Shown here: positions 8,217 through 15,892 of the stretch, piece by piece | Numbering within the stretch: the first letter of the stretch is position 1 | Layout of the letters: each line of letters starts with the position of its first letter | DNA from: Streptomyces catenulae | Lineage (GTDB): Bacteria; Actinomycetota; Actinomycetes; Streptomycetales; Streptomycetaceae | Assembly (NCBI RefSeq): GCF_000718015.1 | Contig: NZ_JODY01000009.1 | Coordinates: 62,001 to 126,000 of the forward strand | Direction: 5' to 3' | DNA: 64,000 nt | Made by a program: the position numbers and the translations under genes | The notes under the pieces: model-generated | The model's input: only the letters and a program-made list of their open reading frames with translations | What the model was told of the DNA's origin: nothing | The model's database searches: none

Positions 8217-9635
8217 ATGTCCGTCAGGAAACTCGACTGGTCACCACTGGACCGCAGTTCGGACCCCGTCCGCAACGCCGACCCCGATCGGATCCAGAGC
8301 TCGCAGAAGCGCTACGAGTTCATCGCCGACACCATCGACGACGCCGTCGCCAAGCTGGAGAAGGTCGTCACCTCCGGCAGTGACGGCCTGGTGGGCAAGT
8401 ACGTCGAGGGGCTCAAGGACGACGCCAAGTCGATCAAGGAGAGCCTGGAGAAGGCCGGGGTCCGCTACCGCGACGTCGCGAGCGAGATCAAGAAGTACGA
8501 GCCGGATCTGGACCACGCCCTGAAGGAGACCGCGGCGGCGCGCACCGACGCGGAGGAGGCCAAGGGCGACCAGACCAAGGCCAAGGGCATGCCGGACGCC
8601 AAGAAGGACGACGACGGAGAGATCTCCGCCGACGAGAAGGCGAAGGGCGACGCCAAGGACAAGGCCACCAAGGGCGCCGACGACAAGATGGCCGCCGCGA
8701 AGAAGCGGCTCGACGACGCCGTCAACGCCCTCGACGTCGCCGGTAAGCGCTTCGGCGACGCGGTCAACTGCAAGAAGTACGACGACGGTCTGACCGACTC
8801 CACCAAGGACAAGATCGACGCCGTGCTGGCGAAGATCGGTGAGATCTTCGGCTGGATCGGCCTGGTCCTCGGCGTCCTCGCGATCCTGATTCCAGGGGTG
8901 AACCTCCTGGTCTTTGCCGGAATCGCGGCGGGTGTGGTCTCACTCGTCGCCAGCTCCGTGCTCTACGCCCACGGCAAGGGCAGCATCCTCGACGTCGTCA
9001 TGGGCGCCGTCGGCCTCGGTCTCGCCGGGCTCGGCGGTATCGCCTCGCTGGTGACCAAGAGCATCTCCAACACCGCCAAGATCACCACCCTCGGCAAGTG
9101 GGGTTTCCGCCCGATCGCCGGGGGCGGCAAGAACATCGAGATGGTCCCGCTCGGGCCGGGCGGGCGTGCGTTGGGGGGCGGCCCCGGTCGGATTCCCAAC
9201 TTCTCCAGGCCCTTCGGTCCGGGCAACAACTTCTTCAACCCGAACAACGCGGCCGGCAACTGGCGGAACCTGTCGGAGTGGTTCAACAACCCGGCCAGCG
9301 ACTGGCTGCTGAAGAAGGGCGGCTTCCCCACCCCCGACAAGGGGTTCTGGGGCTCCTTCGGGACCCAGTTCAAGGATGTCGGAAAGTTCTGGGGCAACCT
9401 GGGCAAGAACCCGATCACGTTCGGCAAGGACTTCGGCAGCACCATCGCCGGTATCCAGGGCGCGCGCGACCTGGCGAACATCGTGAACGCGGCCGGTCTC
9501 GGGAACATCAACAAGCTCTGGTACGTCTGGGGCGGCGTGAACGGCGCCTTCGGCCTCGGCGCGATGATCTACACCGGTGGACGCAACATGCAGTGGATCC
9601 CCGACGTCAACCTGCCCGACAACGCGGCGACCTGA
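8217..9635 (+). CDS. Putative type VII secreted protein with N-terminal T7SS signal-type domain
   Basis: 472 aa. The N-terminus (WSPLDRSSDPVRNADPDRI) and following helical bundle (about 1-110) match the pattern of actinobacterial putative T7SS-signal domains that precede secreted toxins. Residues 105-165 are a Lys/Asp/Ala-rich charged coil. Hydrophobic helices span about 209-255 and 256-280. The last 190 residues are rich in Gly, Asn, Phe and Trp, with no toxin family I recognise. The start has GAGGAG upstream. Gene order (esx, eccC, small helical protein, this gene, two unknown genes) suggests substrate, chaperone and accessory or immunity roles, but the activity is unknown. Confidence 0.6.
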   Translation: MSVRKLDWSPLDRSSDPVRNADPDRIQSSQKRYEFIADTIDDAVAKLEKVVTSGSDGLVGKYVEGLKDDAKSIKESLEKAGVRYRDVASEIKKYEPDLDHALKETAAARTDAEEAKGDQTKAKGMPDAKKDDDGEISADEKAKGDAKDKATKGADDKMAAAKKRLDDAVNALDVAGKRFGDAVNCKKYDDGLTDSTKDKIDAVLAKIGEIFGWIGLVLGVLAILIPGVNLLVFAGIAAGVVSLVASSVLYAHGKGSILDVVMGAVGLGLAGLGGIASLVTKSISNTAKITTLGKWGFRPIAGGGKNIEMVPLGPGGRALGGGPGRIPNFSRPFGPGNNFFNPNNAAGNWRNLSEWFNNPASDWLLKKGGFPTPDKGFWGSFGTQFKDVGKFWGNLGKNPITFGKDFGSTIAGIQGARDLANIVNAAGLGNINKLWYVWGGVNGAFGLGAMIYTGGRNMQWIPDVNLPDNAAT

Positions 9636-9651
9636 GGCGGGGGGAGAGACG

Positions 9652-10383
9652 ATGAGCTCGAAGATCGCGGAACTGACCGACATCCCCTGGCACTGGGAAT
9701 GGGTGCCCGGCGAGGTGCCGGGCGAGGGGGAGGAAGACCCCTGGGTCCAGCACGTGACGGAACTCTTCGCCGCATGGACGACCGAGGGGCTGGACGCCGC
9801 CCGGCAGTCCTGGGCGAAGGAGATCGCGGAAGACTTCCCGCTGTCCGGGGAAGCCGTCGGCCTCGCCATCGCCGCCTGGCTGCGCGAGCGCGCGGCCCAG
9901 CTGCCCGCCTGGTCCCGGCTGGCGTGGGGCGCCGCGTTCCTGGAGGAGGGCGCGCCGCGCTGGGCACCCGTCCCGGTCGTCGTGGAGTTCCACCGGCCCG
10001 AGGCCGAGGACCCGAACTACCTCCTGGAGCTGATGGGCGCGGGCGGTGCCGAGGGGGACACCCGGCCGCCCACGGTCGAGTACGTGACCACGCTGAGCGG
10101 TGACGGGTTCCGGGTCTTCGCCCTGGGACGGACGGACGACGGCGCGGCCTACGGGCGCGTCGGGGCCGCGCTGCGGCTGGACATCCCCCAGGGCGCCGAC
10201 AGCGGGGATGTCGGCGTGGACGTCCTCCTGTCGACGTTGGTGTTCGACATGGGACTGATGGCCGTGATCGGTCCGGGAGTGGAGCAGTTGATGCAGCAGA
10301 TCGCCGAGGAGAGCGTGCCGCAGCCCGACGGAAGCCGGGCCCGGCTCGGCTTCCACGCACCGCAGGACGGGGTGCACTCGTGA
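9652..10383 (+). CDS. Hypothetical protein of the type VII locus
   Basis: 243 aa, acidic, soluble, no signal peptide or membrane segment. ATG 9652 has GGGGAGAG upstream; 16 nt separate it from the putative secreted protein. The last four bases overlap the next start (GTGA). A segment near the C-terminus (VLLSTLVFDMGLMAVIG) resembles one in the following gene product (AVMLLFDMIVSTLRW), hinting at a shared fold. Tight coupling suggests a chaperone or immunity partner of the upstream protein. Function not recognised. Confidence 0.6.
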   Translation: MSSKIAELTDIPWHWEWVPGEVPGEGEEDPWVQHVTELFAAWTTEGLDAARQSWAKEIAEDFPLSGEAVGLAIAAWLRERAAQLPAWSRLAWGAAFLEEGAPRWAPVPVVVEFHRPEAEDPNYLLELMGAGGAEGDTRPPTVEYVTTLSGDGFRVFALGRTDDGAAYGRVGAALRLDIPQGADSGDVGVDVLLSTLVFDMGLMAVIGPGVEQLMQQIAEESVPQPDGSRARLGFHAPQDGVHS

Positions 10384-11075
10384 TCGACTTCGAACTGGTC
10401 CTGCCCGACGGCTGGGTGCAGATCCCCACCACCACCGAGACGACCAAGCTGCGCCGCCGGGTCGTCGACGAGCTGATCCGGCACCACCTGCCGGACTCGC
10501 TGCCGCGGGACAAGGCGGGCCCCTTCCGCCGGATGCTCCGCAAGGAGCTGATCGAGGCGACCGACGAGGCCGCCCGGCAGGGCGCCCGCTCGGTGCTGCT
10601 GCCGCTGCGCGAGTTCAACGGCGTCAAGCTGCCCGGGTCGCTGGTGGTCACCGTCATCGAGAGCGGTGAGGAGGACGAGGACGCGGAGGCGCTGCTGGCG
10701 TCGATCCTCGCCGACGCGGGGGACTCCGGCAGCTATCTGGAGGTCGGCCAGGCACCGGCGGTCCGCCTGGCCACCGTCGTGGACAGCGCCCGCGCCGGAC
10801 GCAAGGCGCCGTCCTGGCGGGTCTCGTACTACGTGTCCAACCCGGACGCGCCCGGAGTGTGGGGGCTGCTGACCTACACCGTGCTGACCGACGGTGACCT
10901 GGAGGCCGAGCCGGTCCAGGCGGTGATGCTGCTCTTCGACATGATCGTGTCGACGCTGCGCTGGTCGAACCGGATCGACGTCCCCACCGAGGAGGAAGTC
11001 CTCACGGAACTGGACGAGTTGACCGCCGAGGAGAAGGCGGCAACACCGGCCGGGCGGCCCGACGCACCCGCATGA
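10380..11075 (+). CDS. Hypothetical protein of the type VII locus
   Basis: 231 aa, soluble and acidic, starting at GTG 10380 and overlapping the previous stop by four bases, so probably translated together with it. An N-terminal segment (DFELVLPDGWVQIP) looks like a beta strand with a Trp turn; the middle is alpha/beta. There is no transmembrane segment or known motif. It is the last gene of the probable type VII operon. Function not recognised. Confidence 0.6.
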   Translation: MIDFELVLPDGWVQIPTTTETTKLRRRVVDELIRHHLPDSLPRDKAGPFRRMLRKELIEATDEAARQGARSVLLPLREFNGVKLPGSLVVTVIESGEEDEDAEALLASILADAGDSGSYLEVGQAPAVRLATVVDSARAGRKAPSWRVSYYVSNPDAPGVWGLLTYTVLTDGDLEAEPVQAVMLLFDMIVSTLRWSNRIDVPTEEEVLTELDELTAEEKAATPAGRPDAPA

Positions 11076-11121
11076 GGCAGGTATGAAGAGGACATGAAGT
11101 CCGCTCCGGCAAGCTGAGGGA

Positions 11122-11925
11122 ATGAGCGCCGCTGTCACTTCTTCCCTTTCGCAGAACGCCGCCGATCGGATACGCATCGCCATCGTCAGCCCGGACATCC
11201 TCGCCCGGATCAAGCAGGTGTTCGCCGACAAGAACCTCGACGTGGACATCGTCCACATGCCCTACGTCGAGGTCGAGGTCCGGCCGGTGGGCGGCGCCCC
11301 CACCACCGACCGGCCCGTTCCGGAGGCGGTGCCGGACCGGCGGACGGGCGGCCTCATCCGCCGCGGGCCGCGGGCGGCGCGACGGCTCTGCGCGGAGTAC
11401 CGGCTGCATGTGGTCGGCCAGAGCGGGGAAACGGGCCCGGCGGCCGAGCCGCCGAGCCACCACGAACCCGACCCGGCGCCCGAGCGGCCGGAGAGCTCGG
11501 GCCCCGAGGAATCCTCCCTCTCCCGCCGCCAGCACGAGGTGATGGCCCTTGTCTCCCGCGGCGCGCGCAACGCGGAGATCGCCGAACGGCTCCGCCTCAG
11601 CGAGAAGACCGTGAAGAACCATCTCAACCGCATCTTCCGGCAGTTGGGCGCCAACAGCCGGGTCGAGGCGGTGGTGCTGTGGCAGCGCGGGCAACGCGAT
11701 CAGCGCAGCGGCGCGACACCGCCCAGCGCCGCACAGCGGATCGGTCCCGCCTCCCCCGTGCCGATCGCGTCCAGCGAGTCGAGGAGGCGGGTGACGGCGG
11801 TGGCCTCCGCCGTGCCCAGCTCCGCGACCTTCTCCCGCGCCTGGTCGGCCAGATCCGCCGCCGACCACTGGGACCCCTCCGGCCACGGCATCCTCGACAG
11901 ACCCGCGAGGGCCAACGCCTCGTGA
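11122..11925 (+). CDS. LuxR-type HTH regulator whose C-terminus overlaps a convergent gene
   Basis: 267 aa as an open frame. A standard LuxR/GerE helix-turn-helix lies at about 134-190 (LSRRQHEVMALVSRGARNAE, then LSEKTVKNHLNRIFRQLG). The first 130 residues are not a phospho-receiver domain: one short alpha/beta segment is followed by Arg-rich and Pro/Glu-rich low-complexity sequence. After the HTH the frame continues 75 residues through the 3' end of the convergent SARP gene, with a 226-bp overlap. That tail is probably not functional. The start is uncertain: ATG 11122 has GAGGGA only about 2 nt away. Proximity to the type VII genes is the only hint about its targets. Confidence 0.7.
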   Translation: MSAAVTSSLSQNAADRIRIAIVSPDILARIKQVFADKNLDVDIVHMPYVEVEVRPVGGAPTTDRPVPEAVPDRRTGGLIRRGPRAARRLCAEYRLHVVGQSGETGPAAEPPSHHEPDPAPERPESSGPEESSLSRRQHEVMALVSRGARNAEIAERLRLSEKTVKNHLNRIFRQLGANSRVEAVVLWQRGQRDQRSGATPPSAAQRIGPASPVPIASSESRRRVTAVASAVPSSATFSRAWSARSAADHWDPSGHGILDRPARANAS

Positions 11926-14561
11926 CGGCGGGCGCCGTTGGCGGAGCACAGCGAGAGCGCCTCCCGGAAGTACCGCCGGGCCGCCTCGGTGTCCCCGAGC
12001 CCGTGCTCCGCCAGGCCCAGGTTGATCAGCAGGTTCGCCTCCAGCAGCGGGTTCCGGGAGAGCCGGGCCGCCTCCAGACCGGGGATGCCGTGCCGCAGTG
12101 ACTCCTCGAACTCGCCGTGCGCGGCGTGCAGTCCGCACAGGATGTCGAGGCAGCCGGACCGGTGGTACGCCGAGCCGGTCCGGCAGGCCAGCGTCAACGC
12201 CCGCTGCGCGTACCGCAGCGCCGTCGGATACGCCCCGTCCTCCCGCAGCGCGGTCGCCAGATTGCCGAGCAGGCTGGTGCGGAGGAGATCGTCGTCGAGT
12301 TCGTCGGCGAGCCGCAGCCCGTGTTCCAACTGCTCGACGGCCACGTCGTCCCGCCCCATCCGGGAGTGCGCCACGCCCAGGTGGTTGCGGAGGGCGGCCT
12401 CGGCCCTGCGGTTTCCGGTCAGTTCGGCGCTGCGCAGACCGATCCGGAGCGTTTCGGCCCAGTCCTGGGCCTGTCCGGCCGTGGCGAGGTAGTCGAAGAG
12501 GAGATAGGCCAGCTGCCAGGCCGCGTCATGGCAGCCGATCCGGTGCGCCGTGCGGACGAGCGGGCCGAGGTTCTCCCACTCCTGCGCGCACCAGGCCACC
12601 AGCGCCCGCCGGTCCGCGAACCGCGGCGGCTCGCCGCCCGCGGTGTCCGCCTCGACGGTGAACGGCAGGGGCGGCTCGTCGGGGGTGTGGCGGTGCGACA
12701 GGGTCCGCAGGTACCAGTGGAGCGCCCGCTCCAGCGACCGGCGCCGTGAGGCGGCGGACTCACCGCCCCGGCACACCTCCTCCGCGTAGATGCGGGTGAG
12801 ATCGTGCATCACATAGCGGTCGCCGGAGACCTCCAGCAGATTCTGGGCGGCCAGGCTCCGCAGGGTGTCCGCCGCGGCGCGGGCCGGGGCGTCCAGCAGG
12901 GCGGCGGCGGTCTCCGGCCGGATGCTGCCGCCCGGGAAGAGCCCGAGGAGGCGGAAGGCGTGCGCCTCCGCGGCGGGGAGCTTGGTGTACGAGCAGGAGA
13001 GCACCCCGCGGACGGAGGCCAGTTCGTCGCCGGGGATCTCCAGGGTGTCCAGCCGCCGCCACACGTCCTCCAGGTCCGCCACCACATCGGCGATCTGCGG
13101 CCGTGGGCCCGCGGAGACCTGGTCGGCCACGATCCGCAGGGCCAGCGGCAGATGCCCGCACAGCTCCGCCAGCCGACGGGCCGCCGCGGCCTCCTCGCCG
13201 ACCCGCGCCCCGCCGATCGCGTCGGAGAGGAGTTCCAGGGACTCCCCGGCGTCGAACGGGGAGAGCGTCACCCGGCGGGCGGAGTAGCGGACCGCGAGGC
13301 CGCCGAGCCGGTTGCGGCTGGTGACGAGGGTGAAGGACGGACCGGAGCCGGGCAGCAGGGCGTCCAGCTGATCGGCGGATTCGGCGTTGTCGAGGACGAT
13401 GAGCAGCCGCTTGTTCCGGACGAGGCTGCGCCACTGCGCGACGCGCGCCTCCTCACCCGCGGGTATCGCCCCGGCACCGAGGGAGGTGAGCAGATGGTGG
13501 AGCACATCCGCGGGCGCGCTCGCGGGGCGCTTGGGGTCGAAGCCCCGCAGGTTCACGTAGAGCTGCCCGTCCGGGTAGGCGTCGGCGAGCTGATGGCCGC
13601 AGTGCACGGCGAGGGCGGTCTTGCCGACACCGCCGACCCCGACGATCATCGCGATCCGCGGCGCCCCGGGCGACGGTGCGCGCGCCGCGTCCAGCACCTG
13701 CCGCATGGAATCGGTGCGCCCCGCCAACCGGCCTACGCTCTGCGGCAGTTGGGCGGGGCGTACGGGTTCGGCTGCGGTCGGCTCCGCTCTGACCGGGGGG
13801 CTGCTCAGCAGGGAGGTGTACAGCGTGCGCAGCTCCGCCGTCGGGTCGATCCCCAGCTCGTCGGCGAGGCGTTTGCGCAGGTCGTGGTAGTGGGCGAGGG
13901 CGTCGGCGGTGCGGCCGCTCCGGTTGAGCGCCGTCATCAGCAGGGCGCTCAGCCGCTCGTGGTACGGGTTGTCCTGTACGTGCTGTTGCAGTTGGTCGGC
14001 GACCTGCTCGGGGCGGTCGAGGGCCAGCAGGGAGTCGGCGCGCTCCAGCAGCAGGCTCAGCCGCAGTTCCGAGACCCGGGCCCGGTGCGCGGCGGCGTGC
14101 GGGCCGGGGAGTCCGCTGAGCGGGGAGCCGGGTTGCCAGTGGGCCAGCGCCCGGTCGTAGGCGCCGACCGCCGCGGCCGGGTCCTGCCGCGCCCGGCTGT
14201 CGCGGGCCCGCGCCGCCAGCTGTTCGACCACCGTGACATCGAGGCGTGAGGGGTCGAGGCGGAGCGCGTAGCCCTGGCCGGATCCGGTCGGCGGCAGCGG
14301 CGGTTCGCCGGAACCGGCCAGGATCCGGCGGAGTCCGGACACATAGGTGTGGAGGCTGCCGACCGCGGTGGCCGGAGGCGACGCGCCCCAGAGGCCGTCG
14401 ATCAACTCGTCCCGGGAGACCGCCTTTCCGGTGCGCAGCGCGAGGATGGCGAAGGCCGCGCGCTGCTTCGGGGGGCCGAGGAGCAGCTCCCGGTCCCCGG
14501 CGTAGGCGCGAAGTGGTCCGAGGGTTTCGACCCTCAGCAACTCGCCACGCGGCATCGACAT
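11700..14561 (-). CDS. AfsR/SARP-family regulator with NB-ARC and TPR domains
   Basis: 953 aa. Domains in order: OmpR-like winged helix (about 10-95), bacterial transcriptional activator domain (about 100-250), NB-ARC NTPase with P-loop GVGGVGKT around Lys314, then a winged-helix linker and tetratricopeptide-like repeats to the C-terminus. This is the architecture of AfsR, a pleiotropic activator of antibiotic biosynthesis, but no cognate cluster is adjacent. ATG 14561 is preferred: GGAGG lies 4 nt upstream. ATG 14555 with 10 nt spacing is the alternative. The last 226 bp overlap the convergent LuxR-type frame, and there is no terminator hairpin between them. Confidence 0.88.
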   Translation of the reverse strand: MSMPRGELLRVETLGPLRAYAGDRELLLGPPKQRAAFAILALRTGKAVSRDELIDGLWGASPPATAVGSLHTYVSGLRRILAGSGEPPLPPTGSGQGYALRLDPSRLDVTVVEQLAARARDSRARQDPAAAVGAYDRALAHWQPGSPLSGLPGPHAAAHRARVSELRLSLLLERADSLLALDRPEQVADQLQQHVQDNPYHERLSALLMTALNRSGRTADALAHYHDLRKRLADELGIDPTAELRTLYTSLLSSPPVRAEPTAAEPVRPAQLPQSVGRLAGRTDSMRQVLDAARAPSPGAPRIAMIVGVGGVGKTALAVHCGHQLADAYPDGQLYVNLRGFDPKRPASAPADVLHHLLTSLGAGAIPAGEEARVAQWRSLVRNKRLLIVLDNAESADQLDALLPGSGPSFTLVTSRNRLGGLAVRYSARRVTLSPFDAGESLELLSDAIGGARVGEEAAAARRLAELCGHLPLALRIVADQVSAGPRPQIADVVADLEDVWRRLDTLEIPGDELASVRGVLSCSYTKLPAAEAHAFRLLGLFPGGSIRPETAAALLDAPARAAADTLRSLAAQNLLEVSGDRYVMHDLTRIYAEEVCRGGESAASRRRSLERALHWYLRTLSHRHTPDEPPLPFTVEADTAGGEPPRFADRRALVAWCAQEWENLGPLVRTAHRIGCHDAAWQLAYLLFDYLATAGQAQDWAETLRIGLRSAELTGNRRAEAALRNHLGVAHSRMGRDDVAVEQLEHGLRLADELDDDLLRTSLLGNLATALREDGAYPTALRYAQRALTLACRTGSAYHRSGCLDILCGLHAAHGEFEESLRHGIPGLEAARLSRNPLLEANLLINLGLAEHGLGDTEAARRYFREALSLCSANGARRHEALALAGLSRMPWPEGSQWSAADLADQAREKVAELGTAEATAVTRLLDSLDAIGTGEAGPIRCAALGGVAPLR

Positions 14562-14836
14562 GGGGCCTCCAACGGATAGTGCTGTGCTCTGTTGTGCGCG
14601 CCGCTGTGCGGGCATACCGGAATCGCCGCGTGAGGAAGGGGTCCGGGCACATCCAGTCTCCGGGCTCCTCACCAGGATGTTCAAATTGAAACGAGGAGTG
14701 CGCGGGCGCATTCGGGCAGTGGAGACCGCGTGACGGAGCACAGGGGTGCGGGCCTGTCCGGTGGGGCGTGGCGCGCGAGCTGATGATAGATCAGCTGCGC
14801 TGTGGGGAGCCGGAGTTCGTCGCCCGTGACGCGGTA
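14562..14836. other. Intergenic region upstream of the SARP gene
   Basis: No convincing gene here. A 19-bp palindrome, AGCTGAT-GATAG-ATCAGCT (14778-14796), with perfect 7-bp arms, lies between the SARP gene and the chitinase promoter and could be an operator. Part of the region (14570-14741) is open in the SARP frame but lies upstream of its ribosome binding site, so I treat it as leader. Confidence 0.4.
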
Positions 14837-14882
14837 TGGACGCATCCGGCGCGACGCCTCTAGCCTGACCTTGGTCTAGACC
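14837..14882 (+). promoter_or_regulatory. GH19 chitinase promoter with dre (DasR) box
   Basis: TGGACG (14837-14842) and TAGCCT (14861-14866) are 18 bp apart. The predicted start of transcription falls on the perfect palindrome GGTCTAGACC (14873-14882), within TTGGTCTAGACCGC. This matches the dre consensus bound by DasR, the GlcNAc-responsive repressor of chitin genes. Binding across the start site would block transcription. The leader to the start codon is about 185 nt. Confidence 0.7.
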
Positions 14883-15059
14883 GCGGCTTTCGCGGTCCTT
14901 TCCGCGTGCCGTGATGCTCCACCGGCCTGTCCGGCGCCACCGCCCGACAGGCCCGCTCGGTAAGGCAATTCCCCCACAGCGGCCGTAGCCCGCCCGGTGG
15001 CCCGGAGCCCGTGAGGCCCGGTCCGTCCGCCCGGCGGGTGCCGCACGAAGGAGTTCCCG

Positions 15060-15821
15060 ATGAGATCACGTATCGCCGCCCTGATCGGCGCCGCCACCCT
15101 CGCCGCAGGAGTGGCCGTGCTGGCGCCCGCCGCCCCCGCGGGGGCCGCGCCCGGGTGTGCCCCGACCGCCGTGACCTGCACGAAGGCCGCGACCAAGGCG
15201 GAGGGTTTCGTCGTCAGCGAAGCGCAGTTCAACCAGATGTTCCCGAACCGGAACGCGTTCTACACCTACCAGGGGCTGACCGACGCGCTCAGCGCCTACC
15301 CGGAGTTCGCGAACACCGGGAGCGACACCGTCAAGCGTCAGGAGGCGGCCGCCTTCCTCGCGAACGTCAGCCATGAGACCGGCGGTCTCGTCTACGTCGT
15401 GGAGCAGAACACCGGCAACTACCCGCACTACTGCGACGCCACCCAGCCCTACGGCTGCCCCGCGGGCCAGGCCGCGTACTACGGCCGCGGTCCGATCCAG
15501 CTGAGCTGGAACTTCAACTACAAGGCGGCCGGGGACGCGCTCGGCATCGACCTGCTGAACAACCCGTCGCTGGTCGAGCAGGATCCGGCCGTCGCCTGGA
15601 AGACCGCGCTCTGGTACTGGAACACCCAGAAGGGCCCGGGCACCATGACGCCGCACGACGCGATGGTCAACGGCGCGGGCTTCGGTGAGACGATCCGCGC
15701 CATCAACGGGTCCATCGAGTGCAACGGCGGCAACCCCGGCCAGGTGCAGAGCCGGATCGACAGCTACCAGAGCTTCGTGCAGATCCTCGGGACCGAGCCC
15801 GGCGGCAACCTGAGCTGCTGA
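15060..15821 (+). CDS. Secreted GH19 chitinase, catalytic domain only
   Basis: 253 aa. Sec signal peptide (about 1-29, cleavage near GAAPG) followed directly by a GH19 catalytic domain, with no chitin-binding domain (ChiG-like layout). The catalytic acid Glu106 sits in VSHETGG; the substrate-cleft signature YYGRGPIQLSWNFNY follows. Enzymes of this family cleave beta-1,4 GlcNAc bonds in chitin with inversion, outside the cell. A GAAGGAG-like site is 6 nt before ATG. A dre box upstream suggests DasR control. It is convergent with a GH18 chitinase, sharing a terminator hairpin. Confidence 0.93.
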   Translation: MRSRIAALIGAATLAAGVAVLAPAAPAGAAPGCAPTAVTCTKAATKAEGFVVSEAQFNQMFPNRNAFYTYQGLTDALSAYPEFANTGSDTVKRQEAAAFLANVSHETGGLVYVVEQNTGNYPHYCDATQPYGCPAGQAAYYGRGPIQLSWNFNYKAAGDALGIDLLNNPSLVEQDPAVAWKTALWYWNTQKGPGTMTPHDAMVNGAGFGETIRAINGSIECNGGNPGQVQSRIDSYQSFVQILGTEPGGNLSC

Positions 15822-15840
15822 CGACGCTCCCCGGGTGACG

Positions 15841-15888
15841 GGGCCGTGCGTCCGGCCGGGCCACCGGTCCCGGCCGGACGCACGGCCC
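15841..15888. terminator. Bidirectional terminator between two chitinase genes
   Basis: A perfect 20-bp GC-rich stem with an 8-nt loop (15861-15868) occupies almost all of the 71-bp space between the convergent chitinase genes. It can terminate transcription from both sides. Confidence 0.9.
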
Positions 15889-15892
15889 GTTC

